Shown: in pieces, positions 26,459 through 35,501 of the stretch
Layout of the letters: each line of letters opens with the position of its first letter
Position numbering within the stretch: position 1 is the stretch's first letter
From: Crocinitomicaceae bacterium
GTDB taxonomy: Bacteria; Bacteroidota; Bacteroidia; Flavobacteriales_D; Crocinitomicaceae
DNA: 64,000 nt
Assembly: GCA_022447585.1 (NCBI GenBank)
Contig: JAKVAR010000108.1
Coordinates: forward strand, 124,001-188,000
Reading direction: 5' to 3'
Notes under the pieces: model-generated
The model's input: only the letters and a program-made list of their open reading frames with translations
The model's database searches: none
What the model was told of the DNA's origin: nothing
Position numbers and translations under genes: made by a program

Positions 26459-28057
26459 TTACTTAGGTGTGAAGTCTAATTTACATATACCCCATTTTTT
26501 CTTTCCGAAATAGGTTAGTAACATGAATTCAGTGCTTCCGTCATTTTCTATTAAATGTCCTTCTCTTCGAATTAATTTGTATTTTCTATAACGTTCGTAT
26601 TTTTCATCGCGATAATCAATAATTCCAGTTTCAAGCACTGATCCGTCTTCTTGTATTTGAGCCAAAACAAGCGCTAATCCAGCCATTTCTTTTTTCTGTG
26701 CTTTCGTTACTGTTTCTTTATCAAAATCGTAAAGAGCAGTTCTTTTTCTCATGAATAAAACAGCGACCTCATTGTTTAAGTTAAAATACTCATATGCCCC
26801 AAAATAAGTGTGGTGTTTTTTAACTCTTCCATGATTGACGAATTCACCTTCCTTAGAAATTTTAGAGGCTACTAAATCTCCGTAGTGATAAACTGTTCTT
26901 GTACTTGTATTACCATTTGCATCTGTTGATGTATGATAAGTAATCCAGAAAACTTCACCTACCATGGAGATAGACCCATCATCATGTTTTATAACAGATC
27001 TAAATTCTAAATTAGAAAGACCAAGGTCTTTTCCTTTTTTCGTTTCTTTCTTTTTTGCTTTTTCAACTTGTCTATCGGACCATCCTTCAGTTATGAACTC
27101 TCTTGTGAACGCATCCCATAATTCATTATCAACTTCGCCTGTTTCTTTGTTAATTTCAAATAAGAATGCACCATCAATTCCAATTCCATCCATAACACGG
27201 TAATATCCACCTACGTATAAAGTTCCGTCTTCACTGATGGTCATTGAGATGTCGTCTACAATTTTTTTGTCGAATTTAATCTCTGTATTTTCTTGACTAC
27301 CATCAGAAATTGTGATGATTTCGTTTTCAATTGGTCCAGCTGCAATTCCTAATTTACGGTTCCTTGGAGTATATTTTGTTCCAAGTAAATAAATATTTCC
27401 ATTGTCACCGAGTAAAGTTTCGTTGATCGAATAGTTCTTGTCTTCTTCTTCAAAAACTACATCTTCTTCACTGTATAACCTTTCAAGTTCACTATCGTAA
27501 ACTTCGAATGTAACGGCTTCCTTTTCACCTTTTTTCGTTGGTGGGTGAATTGTCAAAAGCATAAGTTGGTCGTCACTTGATGTCTTTAAATCATAGTTTA
27601 TTCCCCCTCGTTTTTTCTCGTATTTTTGAGTGAATATTTTTTGAGGTTCACTCAACTCACCAGATTCCCAATCAAAGGTTTGCCCATATAATACCTCCTT
27701 TCTAACATCAGCGAAGTCTTTTGTAGAGATTAGAATGTATGAATTAGCAACCTTAATAATTCCGTCGATCACAAAGTCATCATGTTCGAACTGTTCAGAT
27801 ATATCATGCGTATTTTGAGATTTTAAATCTTCATTGAATTTTTCAAGAAAATAGTGGTACCCTCCTGGTCCTCTAATAGGTTCCTTCTTTAAAACGATAT
27901 AGCCATCATCCACTTTAAAAGCACTTACAATAATTACTTTACTGCTTTTTTGTAGTTCTATATTTCCGAATGTGATTTCAACTTCTTCATTCATTCGTTG
28001 AGCAGCAGATGCAAAACAGATGATTATAATGAATAGAATTAAAATTGATTTAACCAT
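26459..28057 (-). CDS. Secreted protein of unknown function
   Basis: The 532-residue product has a signal peptide (MVKSILILFIIIICFASAAQ) and then a wholly extracytoplasmic, strand-rich sequence with repeated motifs like DGYIVLKKE, NIYLLGTKY, TLYVGGYYRV and GSISMVGEVFWI. Their spacing suggests a beta-propeller-like fold of several blades. It ends with KKWGICKLDFTPK and carries no T9SS tail. I do not recognise the family. It lies after glmM on the minus strand, separated by 47 bases with a hairpin, so it may be a separate unit. A Lys/Glu-rich helix (about residues 330-345, KAKKKETKKGK) stands out. Confidence 0.75.
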   Translation of the reverse strand: MVKSILILFIIIICFASAAQRMNEEVEITFGNIELQKSSKVIIVSAFKVDDGYIVLKKEPIRGPGGYHYFLEKFNEDLKSQNTHDISEQFEHDDFVIDGIIKVANSYILISTKDFADVRKEVLYGQTFDWESGELSEPQKIFTQKYEKKRGGINYDLKTSSDDQLMLLTIHPPTKKGEKEAVTFEVYDSELERLYSEEDVVFEEEDKNYSINETLLGDNGNIYLLGTKYTPRNRKLGIAAGPIENEIITISDGSQENTEIKFDKKIVDDISMTISEDGTLYVGGYYRVMDGIGIDGAFLFEINKETGEVDNELWDAFTREFITEGWSDRQVEKAKKKETKKGKDLGLSNLEFRSVIKHDDGSISMVGEVFWITYHTSTDANGNTSTRTVYHYGDLVASKISKEGEFVNHGRVKKHHTYFGAYEYFNLNNEVAVLFMRKRTALYDFDKETVTKAQKKEMAGLALVLAQIQEDGSVLETGIIDYRDEKYERYRKYKLIRREGHLIENDGSTEFMLLTYFGKKKWGICKLDFTPK

Positions 28058-28097
28058 GAATAGTATATTAGATTTATGAAGTGATAAAGTTATAATA

Positions 28098-28119
28098 AAG
28101 GAGATTAAAGAGTCTCCTT
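28098..28119 (-). terminator. Hairpin overlapping the glmM stop codon
   Basis: AAGGAGA / TCTCCTT with an 8-base loop holding the TAA stop; on the minus strand it is followed by TTATTATA, a short and imperfect T-run. Confidence 0.5.
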
Positions 28120-29490
28120 AATTTCAGTAATTATGCGTTCTGCTAGTTTATTTGCGGACTCTACAGATTTACTTTCTGAGTAAATTCGAATGATTGGTTC
28201 TGTATTACTCTTTCGTAAGTGAACCCATTCTTTATCAATGTATATTTTAACACCGTCCGTTGTATCAACTTCTTGATCGGCATATTTAGTAGCCATTGTC
28301 CTTAAAACTGCGTCGACATCGATTTCTGGTGTTAATTGAATTTTGTTTTTAGATATCGTGTAAGCTGGATAACTATCTCTCAATTGAGATACAGACATTT
28401 TCTTTTCAGCAAGAAGCGAAAGGAATAATGCGATTCCAACCAGAGAATCACGACCATAATGAAGCTCAGGGTAGATAACACCACCATTTCCTTCGCCTCC
28501 GATTACAGCATTTTCAGCTTTCATCTTATTTACAACGTTCACTTCTCCTACCGCCGCTGCATGGTATTTTTCTCCAATAGCTTCTGTTACGTCACGTAAA
28601 GCACGGGTAGAAGATAGGTTAGAAACGGTAGATCCTGGTGTTTTAGAAAGCACGTAGTCCGCAACTGCAACTAAGGTATATTCCTCTCCAAACATTGATC
28701 CATCTTCACAAACCAATGCCAAACGATCAACGTCTGGATCAACTGTGATTCCAATATCTGAACCTAATTCCTTAATTTTAGTTGAAAGATCCGTTAAATG
28801 CTCTGGTAATGGCTCTGGATTATGTGGGAATCGTCCTGTTGGTTCACAATATAACTTTTCTATTTTATTGACACCAAGTGCTTCTAACATGGCAGGAACG
28901 AATATTCCACCGGTAGAATTGACAGCATCAACAACAACAGAGAAGTCTGCAGCTTTAATCGCTTCTTGATTTACAATTGGAAGGTCAAGGATAGCATCAA
29001 TATGTTTTTTCAAATACGAATCATCGTTTGTGATGACTCCTAAGTCATCGACTTCAGCATAGCTGAATGATTCTGCTTCGGCTATAGATAGAACTTCGGC
29101 GCCATCATCACCAGAAATAAATTCACCTTTTTCATTTAAGAGTTTAAGCGCATTCCATTGTTTAGGATTATGACTCGCAGTAAGAATAATTCCACCTTGA
29201 GCATGCTCTAAAGGAACAGCAATTTCAACAGTTGGAGTAGTCGATAAGCCTAGATTAACGACGTCTATTCCTAACCCTATCAATGAAGAACAAACAAGAT
29301 CAGAAATCATTTTGCCAGAAATTCTAGCATCTCTTCCTATTACAACCTTAGTCTTATACCCACCATTTCTTGCGATTAACCAAGTTCCGTATGCAGAAGC
29401 AAACCTTACAGCATCTAATGGAGTTAAGCCTTCATTTACTTTTCCTCCTATAGTTCCTCTTATCCCAGAGATAGATTTAATTAATGTCAT
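28105..29490 (-). CDS. glmM: Phosphoglucosamine mutase
   Basis: The 461-residue phosphohexomutase begins TLIKSISGIRGTIGG, has the phosphoserine loop TASHNPKQWNALK, the metal loop DPDVDRLALV, the sugar loop GGEGNGGV and the phosphate loop RKSNTEPIIRIYSE. GlmM interconverts glucosamine-6- and -1-phosphate for UDP-GlcNAc and thus for peptidoglycan and LPS. I use the ATG at 29490, which overlaps the ribH stop by one base; the longer reading lies inside ribH. The EGNGG sugar loop and SHNP loop fit GlmM, but archaeal-type mutases of Bacteroidota are similar, so substrate carries some doubt. Confidence 0.88.
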   Translation of the reverse strand: MTLIKSISGIRGTIGGKVNEGLTPLDAVRFASAYGTWLIARNGGYKTKVVIGRDARISGKMISDLVCSSLIGLGIDVVNLGLSTTPTVEIAVPLEHAQGGIILTASHNPKQWNALKLLNEKGEFISGDDGAEVLSIAEAESFSYAEVDDLGVITNDDSYLKKHIDAILDLPIVNQEAIKAADFSVVVDAVNSTGGIFVPAMLEALGVNKIEKLYCEPTGRFPHNPEPLPEHLTDLSTKIKELGSDIGITVDPDVDRLALVCEDGSMFGEEYTLVAVADYVLSKTPGSTVSNLSSTRALRDVTEAIGEKYHAAAVGEVNVVNKMKAENAVIGGEGNGGVIYPELHYGRDSLVGIALFLSLLAEKKMSVSQLRDSYPAYTISKNKIQLTPEIDVDAVLRTMATKYADQEVDTTDGVKIYIDKEWVHLRKSNTEPIIRIYSESKSVESANKLAERIITEIKETL

Positions 29491-29978
29491 TAGAATGATT
29501 TTTTTAGTCCAATCATTTTCAAACATGCTACAGCACACTCAATTCCTTTATTGCCATGAATCCCTCCAGAACGATCAATTGATTGTTGTTCATTGTTGTC
29601 AGTAAGCACACAAAAAGCGACTGGAGTGTTGTATTTAAGGTTAACATCTTTAATTCCTTGAGTAGCTCCATCACAAACAAAATCGAAGTGTTTAGTTTCG
29701 CCTTGTATCACAACTCCGATGGCAACAATACCATCAACTTGTCCTTTTTCACACATGAATTGGCACCCTAGGGGTAATTCAAAAGCTCCCGGTACAAATC
29801 GAACTTGAATGTTCTCTTCTTTTACCCCGTTATCTGAAAGTGCTTTTTTTGCACCCTCTAAAAGGTTCAACGTGATTTTTTCATTCCATTCAGAAACAAC
29901 AATGCCGACTTTAAAATCGGCACCGTTTGGAATAAATTCCGAGTTATATTCTGACAAGTTGCGATTCGCAGTAGCCAT
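29490..29978 (-). CDS. ribH: 6,7-dimethyl-8-ribityllumazine synthase
   Basis: Lumazine synthase catalyses the penultimate step of riboflavin synthesis and forms icosahedral or pentameric shells. The 162-residue product shows VSEWNEKIT near the start, VPGAFELPLG, GVVIQGETKHFDFV and the C-terminal GIHGNKGIECA segment (Arg/His/Lys active-site region PVAFCVLT), all family hallmarks. It is between a TPR protein gene (15 bases upstream) and glmM (one-base overlap), suggesting a small housekeeping operon. Confidence 0.95.
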   Translation of the reverse strand: MATANRNLSEYNSEFIPNGADFKVGIVVSEWNEKITLNLLEGAKKALSDNGVKEENIQVRFVPGAFELPLGCQFMCEKGQVDGIVAIGVVIQGETKHFDFVCDGATQGIKDVNLKYNTPVAFCVLTDNNEQQSIDRSGGIHGNKGIECAVACLKMIGLKKSF

Positions 29979-29993
29979 ATATATAGTATTTAA

Positions 29994-30635
29994 TTATTTC
30001 GTTGTTTTGTTCTTCGCTCTTGCTAAGTACTTATCTATAGCTTTTTGAGAAGCAAATCCAGTGTAGTTGTCTTTAATAGTTTGGTAAGCTTCAGTTGCTT
30101 TGTCAAAGTTATTTGTTTCTTCAGCACATAAACCGGCTTTCATTAAATACATTGGAGTCGTAAACTCATTATCGTTCGCATTTGCAGCAGACATGTAACT
30201 TGAATATGCTTTTTCATAATCACCCATTTCTGATTGACAATCAGCTTGAAGTCCCATTGCCATAACTGAAACATAAGTATCAGTCAAATCAACTCCTTTT
30301 AATTCTTTCAATGCTGCTTCAAAGTCACCTTCAGCCATTAATTGACGCGCATAAACAAATTGAGAAACTTCGCCACCAACTTTGCCATCGTACTTGTTTA
30401 CATGAGCTTTTAATTCATCGATTGCAAGTGCTGTAGAATCTTTTGCTGCATAGTTTATTCCTGCCCAGTTTGTTTCTTTCGATTTCTCGTTAGCTGGTTT
30501 CCACATAAATTGGCGGTATAAAAAGAATCCAAGGACTACGATAATTAGACCTCCGACAATCATACTGATCAAACGAACTTTACTGTTCGACTTGAATTGT
30601 TCTTTAATTTGTTCTCCTGAAATATCTTCTAACAT
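29994..30635 (-). CDS. Membrane-anchored TPR protein (YfgM-like)
   Basis: With the start at 30635 (MLEDISGEQIKEQF) the protein has 213 residues. A single N-terminal membrane helix (about residues 25-45, SMIVGGLIIVVLGFFLYRQF) is followed by a periplasmic domain of tetratricopeptide-type helices (about 60-205). The layout resembles YfgM, which is linked to the SecYEG translocon and chaperones in E. coli. The role in Bacteroidota is inferred. It is the first gene of the TPR-ribH-glmM run and has a good -7 box just upstream. Confidence 0.8.
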   Translation of the reverse strand: MLEDISGEQIKEQFKSNSKVRLISMIVGGLIIVVLGFFLYRQFMWKPANEKSKETNWAGINYAAKDSTALAIDELKAHVNKYDGKVGGEVSQFVYARQLMAEGDFEAALKELKGVDLTDTYVSVMAMGLQADCQSEMGDYEKAYSSYMSAANANDNEFTTPMYLMKAGLCAEETNNFDKATEAYQTIKDNYTGFASQKAIDKYLARAKNKTTK

Positions 30636-30656
30636 TATTGTACTTTTTAAGCGGAG

Positions 30657-30664
30657 CAAAAATA
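30657..30664 (-). promoter_or_regulatory. -7 box for the TPR-ribH-glmM operon
   Basis: TATTTTTG on the minus strand is an exact TAnnTTTG and lies 21 bases before the ATG at 30635. It is divergent from the recF box at 30722; no clear TTTG at -33. Confidence 0.45.
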
Positions 30665-30721
30665 GTTTTTTTTTTGGATAAAAGAAGATTAAAGAATAGA
30701 AAGAATTTGCTCAATTTCAAC

Positions 30722-30729
30722 TAGTTTTG
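30722..30729 (+). promoter_or_regulatory. -7 box abutting the recF start
   Basis: TAGTTTTG matches TAnnTTTG exactly and ends 5 bases before the recF ATG at 30735, which would place transcription start at or near the start codon. Confidence 0.45.
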
Positions 30730-30734
30730 CAACA

Positions 30735-31865
30735 ATGCATTTACAAAGCCTCCATCTTGTCAATTTTAAGAACCATGAAGACTCTGAAGTCAAGCTTTCA
30801 TCGGGTATAAATTGTTTCGTAGGAAAGAATGGAGCTGGAAAGACGAATGTGCTCGATGCAGTTCATTACTTGAGTATTTGTAAATCCTATATGAATACAG
30901 TTGATAGACAGAATATTCGTTTTGATCAACCTTTTTTTGTGATTCAAGGAGATTGGATTAAAGATGACGTTTCTGTGAATATAAATTGTGCGGTTAAGAC
31001 TGGAGCAAAAAAGAAATTTAGAAGAAATAAGAAAGAGTATGAGAAGTTAGCGGACCATATTGGACAATTTCCAGCGGTAATGATTTCTCCATACGATCGA
31101 GATTTGATATCTGAGGGAAGTGAGTTGCGAAGAAAATGGATGGATGGAATAATTTCTCAATTCGACCGTAAGTATTTAGAAACAATTCAGCGATATGCTA
31201 AGGTTTTAGCTCAGCGTAATGCGTTATTAAAAAATATGGGAGAGCACCGGTTGTTTGACCCTGAGGCAATAGAGGTATGGGATATTCAACTTATTCGTTT
31301 AGGCCAGGCCATCTTCAAAAAAAGAAAAGTGTTTTTAGAAGAATTTATCCCTGTTTTTCAAAAACATTATGACGCAATAGGATCGCAAGAGGAGGAAGTA
31401 CATATGGTTTATCGTTCTCAGTTGAATGAAGCTAATTTTGATGACTTGTTGAAAGAATTTCAGCAGAAAGATGCTTACACAAGGTATTCGAATGTAGGAA
31501 CACATAAGGATGATTTAATTTTTCAGATTAAAGGGCACCCGGTAAAGAAGTTTGGCTCACAGGGACAGCAAAAATCATTTATAATTGCTTTGAGGTTAGC
31601 TCAATATGAATGGTTAAAGAAGCACTTGGGAGTTTCACCTGTGTTGCTGTTGGATGATATCTTTGATAAATTAGATCATTCTCGAGTTGAGAAATTAATG
31701 AAGCTTGTTGCAAATAATTTTTTCGGTCAGGTTTTAGTGACCGATACCGATTTGAAAAGAGTTCAGACCATTTTTTTTAAAAGTGATTTGTCGAGCAAAC
31801 TTTTCATTGTCAAGGAAGGTGGAATTTCAGAGTTAAAGGAAGAAGAGCTGCATGAAGAAAGATAA
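30735..31865 (+). CDS. recF: DNA replication and repair protein RecF
   Basis: RecF is an SMC-like ATPase that with RecO and RecR loads RecA at gaps. The 376-residue product shows MHLQSLHLVNFKNHEDSEV, Walker A GKNGAGKTN near residue 31, the FGSQGQQKSFIIALRLAQ signature and the LLLDDIFDKLD Walker B. Length fits the family. The downstream DUF721 gene starts inside its last codons (overlap 14 bases), so they are coupled. A -7 box lies just 5 bases before the ATG. Confidence 0.96.
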   Translation: MHLQSLHLVNFKNHEDSEVKLSSGINCFVGKNGAGKTNVLDAVHYLSICKSYMNTVDRQNIRFDQPFFVIQGDWIKDDVSVNINCAVKTGAKKKFRRNKKEYEKLADHIGQFPAVMISPYDRDLISEGSELRRKWMDGIISQFDRKYLETIQRYAKVLAQRNALLKNMGEHRLFDPEAIEVWDIQLIRLGQAIFKKRKVFLEEFIPVFQKHYDAIGSQEEEVHMVYRSQLNEANFDDLLKEFQQKDAYTRYSNVGTHKDDLIFQIKGHPVKKFGSQGQQKSFIIALRLAQYEWLKKHLGVSPVLLLDDIFDKLDHSRVEKLMKLVANNFFGQVLVTDTDLKRVQTIFFKSDLSSKLFIVKEGGISELKEEELHEER

Positions 31866-32172
31866 TACGATGAATGAAACGAAGCGAACTTCTAACGAAG
31901 CTCCTCTAAAAGATGTAATTGATCGTTGGTTGAAAGCGTATCGCCTCGATGGTAAAATAAAAGAGATGGATGTCATCGGGGCTTGGCCTGATATGATGGG
32001 AATAGCTGTTGCAAATCGAACTCAGAAGATTACAATTAAAAACAAAACGCTTTATCTTCAGATGGACTCTGCAGTGATGCGAGATGAACTATCTCATGGT
32101 AAGCAGGTAATCATTGAGCGCATCAATCAGAAGGCCGGATTTGAAATGATAAATGACATCTGGTTTGGATAG
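31852..32172 (+). CDS. DUF721 (DciA-like) protein
   Basis: The 106-residue product has the DUF721 core: IDRWLKAYRLDGKIKEMDVIGAWPDMMG, then NRTQKITIKNKTLYLQMDSAVMRDELS. DUF721 includes DciA, which loads the replicative helicase in bacteria without DnaC. This gene's place behind recF is the usual one in Bacteroidota. It overlaps recF by 14 bases in another frame. Helicase loading is established for actinobacterial and some proteobacterial members; transfer to this protein is inference. Confidence 0.85.
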   Translation: MKKDNTMNETKRTSNEAPLKDVIDRWLKAYRLDGKIKEMDVIGAWPDMMGIAVANRTQKITIKNKTLYLQMDSAVMRDELSHGKQVIIERINQKAGFEMINDIWFG

Positions 32173-32180
32173 CAGAAAAA

Positions 32181-32210
32181 AAGGTTGAACCCCATTCGAG
32201 ATTCAACCTT
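32181..32210. terminator. Terminator between convergent DUF721 and DUF4249 genes
   Basis: Stem AAGGTTGAA / TTCAACCTT with a 12-base loop; on the minus strand it is followed by seven T, giving a good terminator for the DUF4249/TonB unit. Confidence 0.8.
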
Positions 32211-32231
32211 CAACTAAATTAATCAGATTTT

Positions 32232-33023
32232 TTATTCAATAATCACGGATTTTCGTGTATTACTGTATGCGGCAAAATATCCCAATGCATTATTATTCCA
32301 GTTAGATGTTGGATTTGCTGGTGCTGCTGATGCGTTACCTCCTGCAATTGATTGTAATTCATTAATGTAATCATAAATATCCTCATCAATACTTCGCAAT
32401 TCAAGCTGTATGGTGTCACCAATTAGTGCTAATTTATCCGTAAACAAAGGTCGCGAAACTAGATTTCCATCTGTAAGTTGGTCATCTTGAGTGATTAACT
32501 CAGACATTGCGTCGAACTCTGAACTATTAATCGTAATGGCAATTGCGTAATAATCTCCTAATCCTACAGGGTCATTATAGTTAATAGAATATAAATAACC
32601 CGGATCAGAACCAAAGAAGCCTGGGAAGTATTCGTAGGTAATATCTTCCATTGAAACAGAATCTCTCAAGTCTGATTCAGCCTGAAAAGTTGTACCGTCA
32701 TATACTACTGATAAAGTGTATGTTGAGTTGTAGTTTGGTACGTAATTCTCCAATACATACATTCCATTTCCAATTGAAGGAACTGATGTGGAAGTACCAT
32801 TTCCATCAATAATATTAACTGAAGCAGCATCTATAGATTGAGATGGGTCTGAATTAAAGTAGCTTGATGTTAAAGACAATTGTACATGAACAGTGCTATC
32901 TTCAGCTGAATATACTCCTTCTAAAACTGGAGTTGGATTAGATTCATTTAAATCCACGTCAATTACTTTTTGACAGGAAAATAAAGTAGATGTAATTGCG
33001 AATAAATAAACTATCTTTTTCAT
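32232..33023 (-). CDS. DUF4249 family lipoprotein, TonB-receptor partner
   Basis: The 263-residue protein begins with a lipoprotein signal ending TSTLFSC (Cys17), then KVIDVDLNESNPTPVLEG and a strand-rich extracellular part (ISNGMYVLENYVPNYNSTYTL-like blocks). This is the DUF4249 family, nearly always encoded just after a TonB-dependent receptor in Bacteroidota. It is taken to be a surface lipoprotein aiding uptake or binding at the receptor. The stop of the receptor gene lies 1 base before the start here, so they are one operon. The ligand is unknown. Confidence 0.87.
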   Translation of the reverse strand: MKKIVYLFAITSTLFSCQKVIDVDLNESNPTPVLEGVYSAEDSTVHVQLSLTSSYFNSDPSQSIDAASVNIIDGNGTSTSVPSIGNGMYVLENYVPNYNSTYTLSVVYDGTTFQAESDLRDSVSMEDITYEYFPGFFGSDPGYLYSINYNDPVGLGDYYAIAITINSSEFDAMSELITQDDQLTDGNLVSRPLFTDKLALIGDTIQLELRSIDEDIYDYINELQSIAGGNASAAPANPTSNWNNNALGYFAAYSNTRKSVIIE

Positions 33024-33024
33024 C

Positions 33025-35343
33025 TTATTTCAAGTTAAAGTTATAAGTGATTGCTGGAATCAATTTAAATAATGTTGTTTGAACCGCTTGTGTTTCTGTT
33101 GGGTTACTAGGATTCTCTTGGAATGTAATTGTATATGCATTTTCGCGAGCATACATGTTGTATACTGAGAAATTTAAATTATGCTCAAATTTCTTACGCT
33201 CCTTCATGTACCAAGTGAATCCAAAGTCTAAACGATGATAATCTGGCATTCGATAACCATTTCTTTCTGTATAAACTGGTACGGTTGTTCCAGCCACTTC
33301 ATATTTTCCTGAAGGGAATGTTACCGCATCTCCAGTATAATAAACCCAGCTGGCAGATAAAGCAATTGCTTTGTTTACTCTATACATTGTTACTAATGAA
33401 ATATCATGGATTCTATCTTGACGTGCAGAAAATTCTTTTCCGTCATTGATGTCATCAAATTGTCTAAGTGATCTGGAAATAGTATAGCTTAACCAACCGG
33501 TGAATTTTCCTTTTTTCTTTTCAATTTGTAATTCAAAACCATATGCTCTGCCTGAACCGTATACAAGTTCACCTTCAACCTCGTCATTTAAGATTAATTC
33601 GGCTCCATTTCTATAATCAATTTGATTTGCTAGGTTCTTGTAGTATAACTCACCAGAGATTTTGTACATGTTCTTTTTTAGGTTGTGATAATAGCCTAAA
33701 GCAATTTGATCAGCAATTTGAGGCTTCACATTATTTGAACTAGGAACCCAGTTGTCAGTTGGGCTGCTAGTTGTAGCATTGGACAATTGGTGTAAGTATT
33801 GATAATTTCTATTATATCCTAATTTGATTGAGTTGTTTTCAGATAAAATGTAGCTTGCTGATATTCTTGGCTCTAGTCCCTGATGATACACTATAGACTC
33901 ATTTTTGCCAAACGCGCGTTGGCTTATTCTGTTTCCTTTATCATCAAATTCATAAGCAGTTCCATCTCCTAAGAGATTAAACCCTGAGTATCGTAAGCCA
34001 TACATTACATTAAGTCGTGTACCAATCTTCATTTCATTTTGAATGTAAGCACCGATTTCTAATGCATAGCGTTCATCTAAAACAATTTCATTGAATGCCT
34101 CATTCTCTCCTGTTAATGCTCCTGGCTTAAATGTATGATAAATTCCGTTAGCACCAAACTTAATCGTATTGTTACTATTTATATAGTATGTGAAGTCTTG
34201 TTTTAAGTTCCAGTCTTGTATTGAGGAACGGATTCCAAAGCCTTCATCGCCGGATCCAATATTGAATTCATAATCGAAATCACTGTAAACAACTGTTGTG
34301 TTAGAAAATAATTTTTTGCTAAATAAGTGATTCCATCTAAGTGTTCCTGTAGCGTTCCCCCAGTTAAAGCCAAAGTCATCTCCTAAAGCAAATTTATCTC
34401 TACCAAAGTAACCGGATAGGAATACTCTATCTTTTTCTGTGATACGATAATTCGCTTTTGCGTTAAGGTCATAAAAGAAAAGCTTCGTGTCATCTGGGAC
34501 TTCTTTAGATAATCCTAAGAATATATCAGCATAACTTCTTCTTCCTGAAATAATAATCGCACCCTTATCTTTTACTATTGGTGCTTCTAATGTTAACCTC
34601 GAAGAGATTAAGCCTATACCACCTGAGGCTCCAAATTTCTTTGTGTTTCCATCACGCATTTTTACATCCATAACGGAAGAAGCACGACCGCCATACTCTG
34701 CAGGGATTCCTGATTTGTATAACGCGACATCTTTTATAGCATCTGAATTGAATACAGAGAAGAAACCTAATAGGTGCGAGGCATTATATACTGGAGCTTC
34801 ATCTAATAAAATTAAATTTTGATCTGCACCACCTCCACGTACGAAGAATCCCGCATTTCCTTCACCAGCCGTTTTTACACCAGGTGTAAGCTGAAGTGTT
34901 TTCATAATATCTTTTTCACCAAAAAGAACAGGAACAGTTTCAATGCTTTTCGGGTCAAAACGAGTAACATTCATTTCAGAAGAAGTGATGTTGTCATTTT
35001 CCTTAGTGGCATTTACTTTTACTTCATCAATTTGTTGAACATCAGCAGGAACCTTAAGCTCAATGTTTTTAGTGATGTCTTTTGTTAGGTCAATTTTTAA
35101 AAATTGAGTTTCAAAACCAGTTGATCGGAACTCAATAGTGTATTGTCCGCTATCCAATGTTAGCGAGTAATATCCGTAGGCATTGGTGTTTGTTCCGACG
35201 TTTGATAAATCTGTGACTCGCACAGTAGCTCCATAAACATCCTCACCATTGGATGCATCTCTAATTGATCCGCTCAATGTATACTTCTGTCCGAAAGATG
35301 CGATAGAAATAAACAGCGAGATTAAAAGAATAATGTTTTTCAT
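33025..35343 (-). CDS. TonB-dependent outer-membrane receptor with carboxypeptidase-like N-domain
   Basis: Read from the ATG at 35343 (MKNIILLISLFISIASFGQ) it has 772 residues with a clear signal peptide; the longer reading would cross the promoter. Residues about 22-100 form a carboxypeptidase-like regulatory domain (LSGSIRDASNGEDVYGATV; GYYSLTLDSGQY). The plug follows (about 130-240, NAGFFVRGGGADQNLILLDEAPV), and then a barrel ending FKLIPAITYNFNLK with terminal aromatic/Lys. It takes up an unknown ligand through the outer membrane using TonB energy. A promoter with an embedded inverted repeat like those before folE/PTPS and the MerR-B12 gene lies just upstream. Confidence 0.92.
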   Translation of the reverse strand: MKNIILLISLFISIASFGQKYTLSGSIRDASNGEDVYGATVRVTDLSNVGTNTNAYGYYSLTLDSGQYTIEFRSTGFETQFLKIDLTKDITKNIELKVPADVQQIDEVKVNATKENDNITSSEMNVTRFDPKSIETVPVLFGEKDIMKTLQLTPGVKTAGEGNAGFFVRGGGADQNLILLDEAPVYNASHLLGFFSVFNSDAIKDVALYKSGIPAEYGGRASSVMDVKMRDGNTKKFGASGGIGLISSRLTLEAPIVKDKGAIIISGRRSYADIFLGLSKEVPDDTKLFFYDLNAKANYRITEKDRVFLSGYFGRDKFALGDDFGFNWGNATGTLRWNHLFSKKLFSNTTVVYSDFDYEFNIGSGDEGFGIRSSIQDWNLKQDFTYYINSNNTIKFGANGIYHTFKPGALTGENEAFNEIVLDERYALEIGAYIQNEMKIGTRLNVMYGLRYSGFNLLGDGTAYEFDDKGNRISQRAFGKNESIVYHQGLEPRISASYILSENNSIKLGYNRNYQYLHQLSNATTSSPTDNWVPSSNNVKPQIADQIALGYYHNLKKNMYKISGELYYKNLANQIDYRNGAELILNDEVEGELVYGSGRAYGFELQIEKKKGKFTGWLSYTISRSLRQFDDINDGKEFSARQDRIHDISLVTMYRVNKAIALSASWVYYTGDAVTFPSGKYEVAGTTVPVYTERNGYRMPDYHRLDFGFTWYMKERKKFEHNLNFSVYNMYARENAYTITFQENPSNPTETQAVQTTLFKLIPAITYNFNLK

Positions 35344-35380
35344 ACGATTAATTTGAATTACAAATATAATATAGATCGAA

Positions 35381-35412
35381 CAAATATACATTTTGTTTAA
35401 CGTTAAGCCAAA
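35381..35412 (-). promoter_or_regulatory. Promoter of the TonB receptor operon
   Basis: On the minus strand TTTG (35409-35412) and TATATTTG (35381-35388) are 20 bases apart. A second TATATTTG at 35361-35368 could be an alternative -7 box. The -33 element falls inside the operator-like inverted repeat at 35393-35424. Confidence 0.65.
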
Positions 35413-35424
35413 AAGATTTAACAA
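35393..35424. promoter_or_regulatory. Operator-like inverted repeat, TonB receptor promoter
   Basis: TTGTTTAA-N16-TTTAACAA. Same arm sequence (one mismatch in the second arm) and same 16-base spacing as the repeats at 38880-38911 and 39835-39866. It covers the -33 element and lies 49 bases before the ATG at 35343. Likely site for the MerR-B12 regulator at 38954-39835, by inference. Confidence 0.55.
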
Positions 35425-35501
35425 AAACAAAATTACAATACAATTTTAACCTATTTTATTAAGAGTGACAAATGGGAAAATAAGTAGTATGAATGAGGTG
35501 T

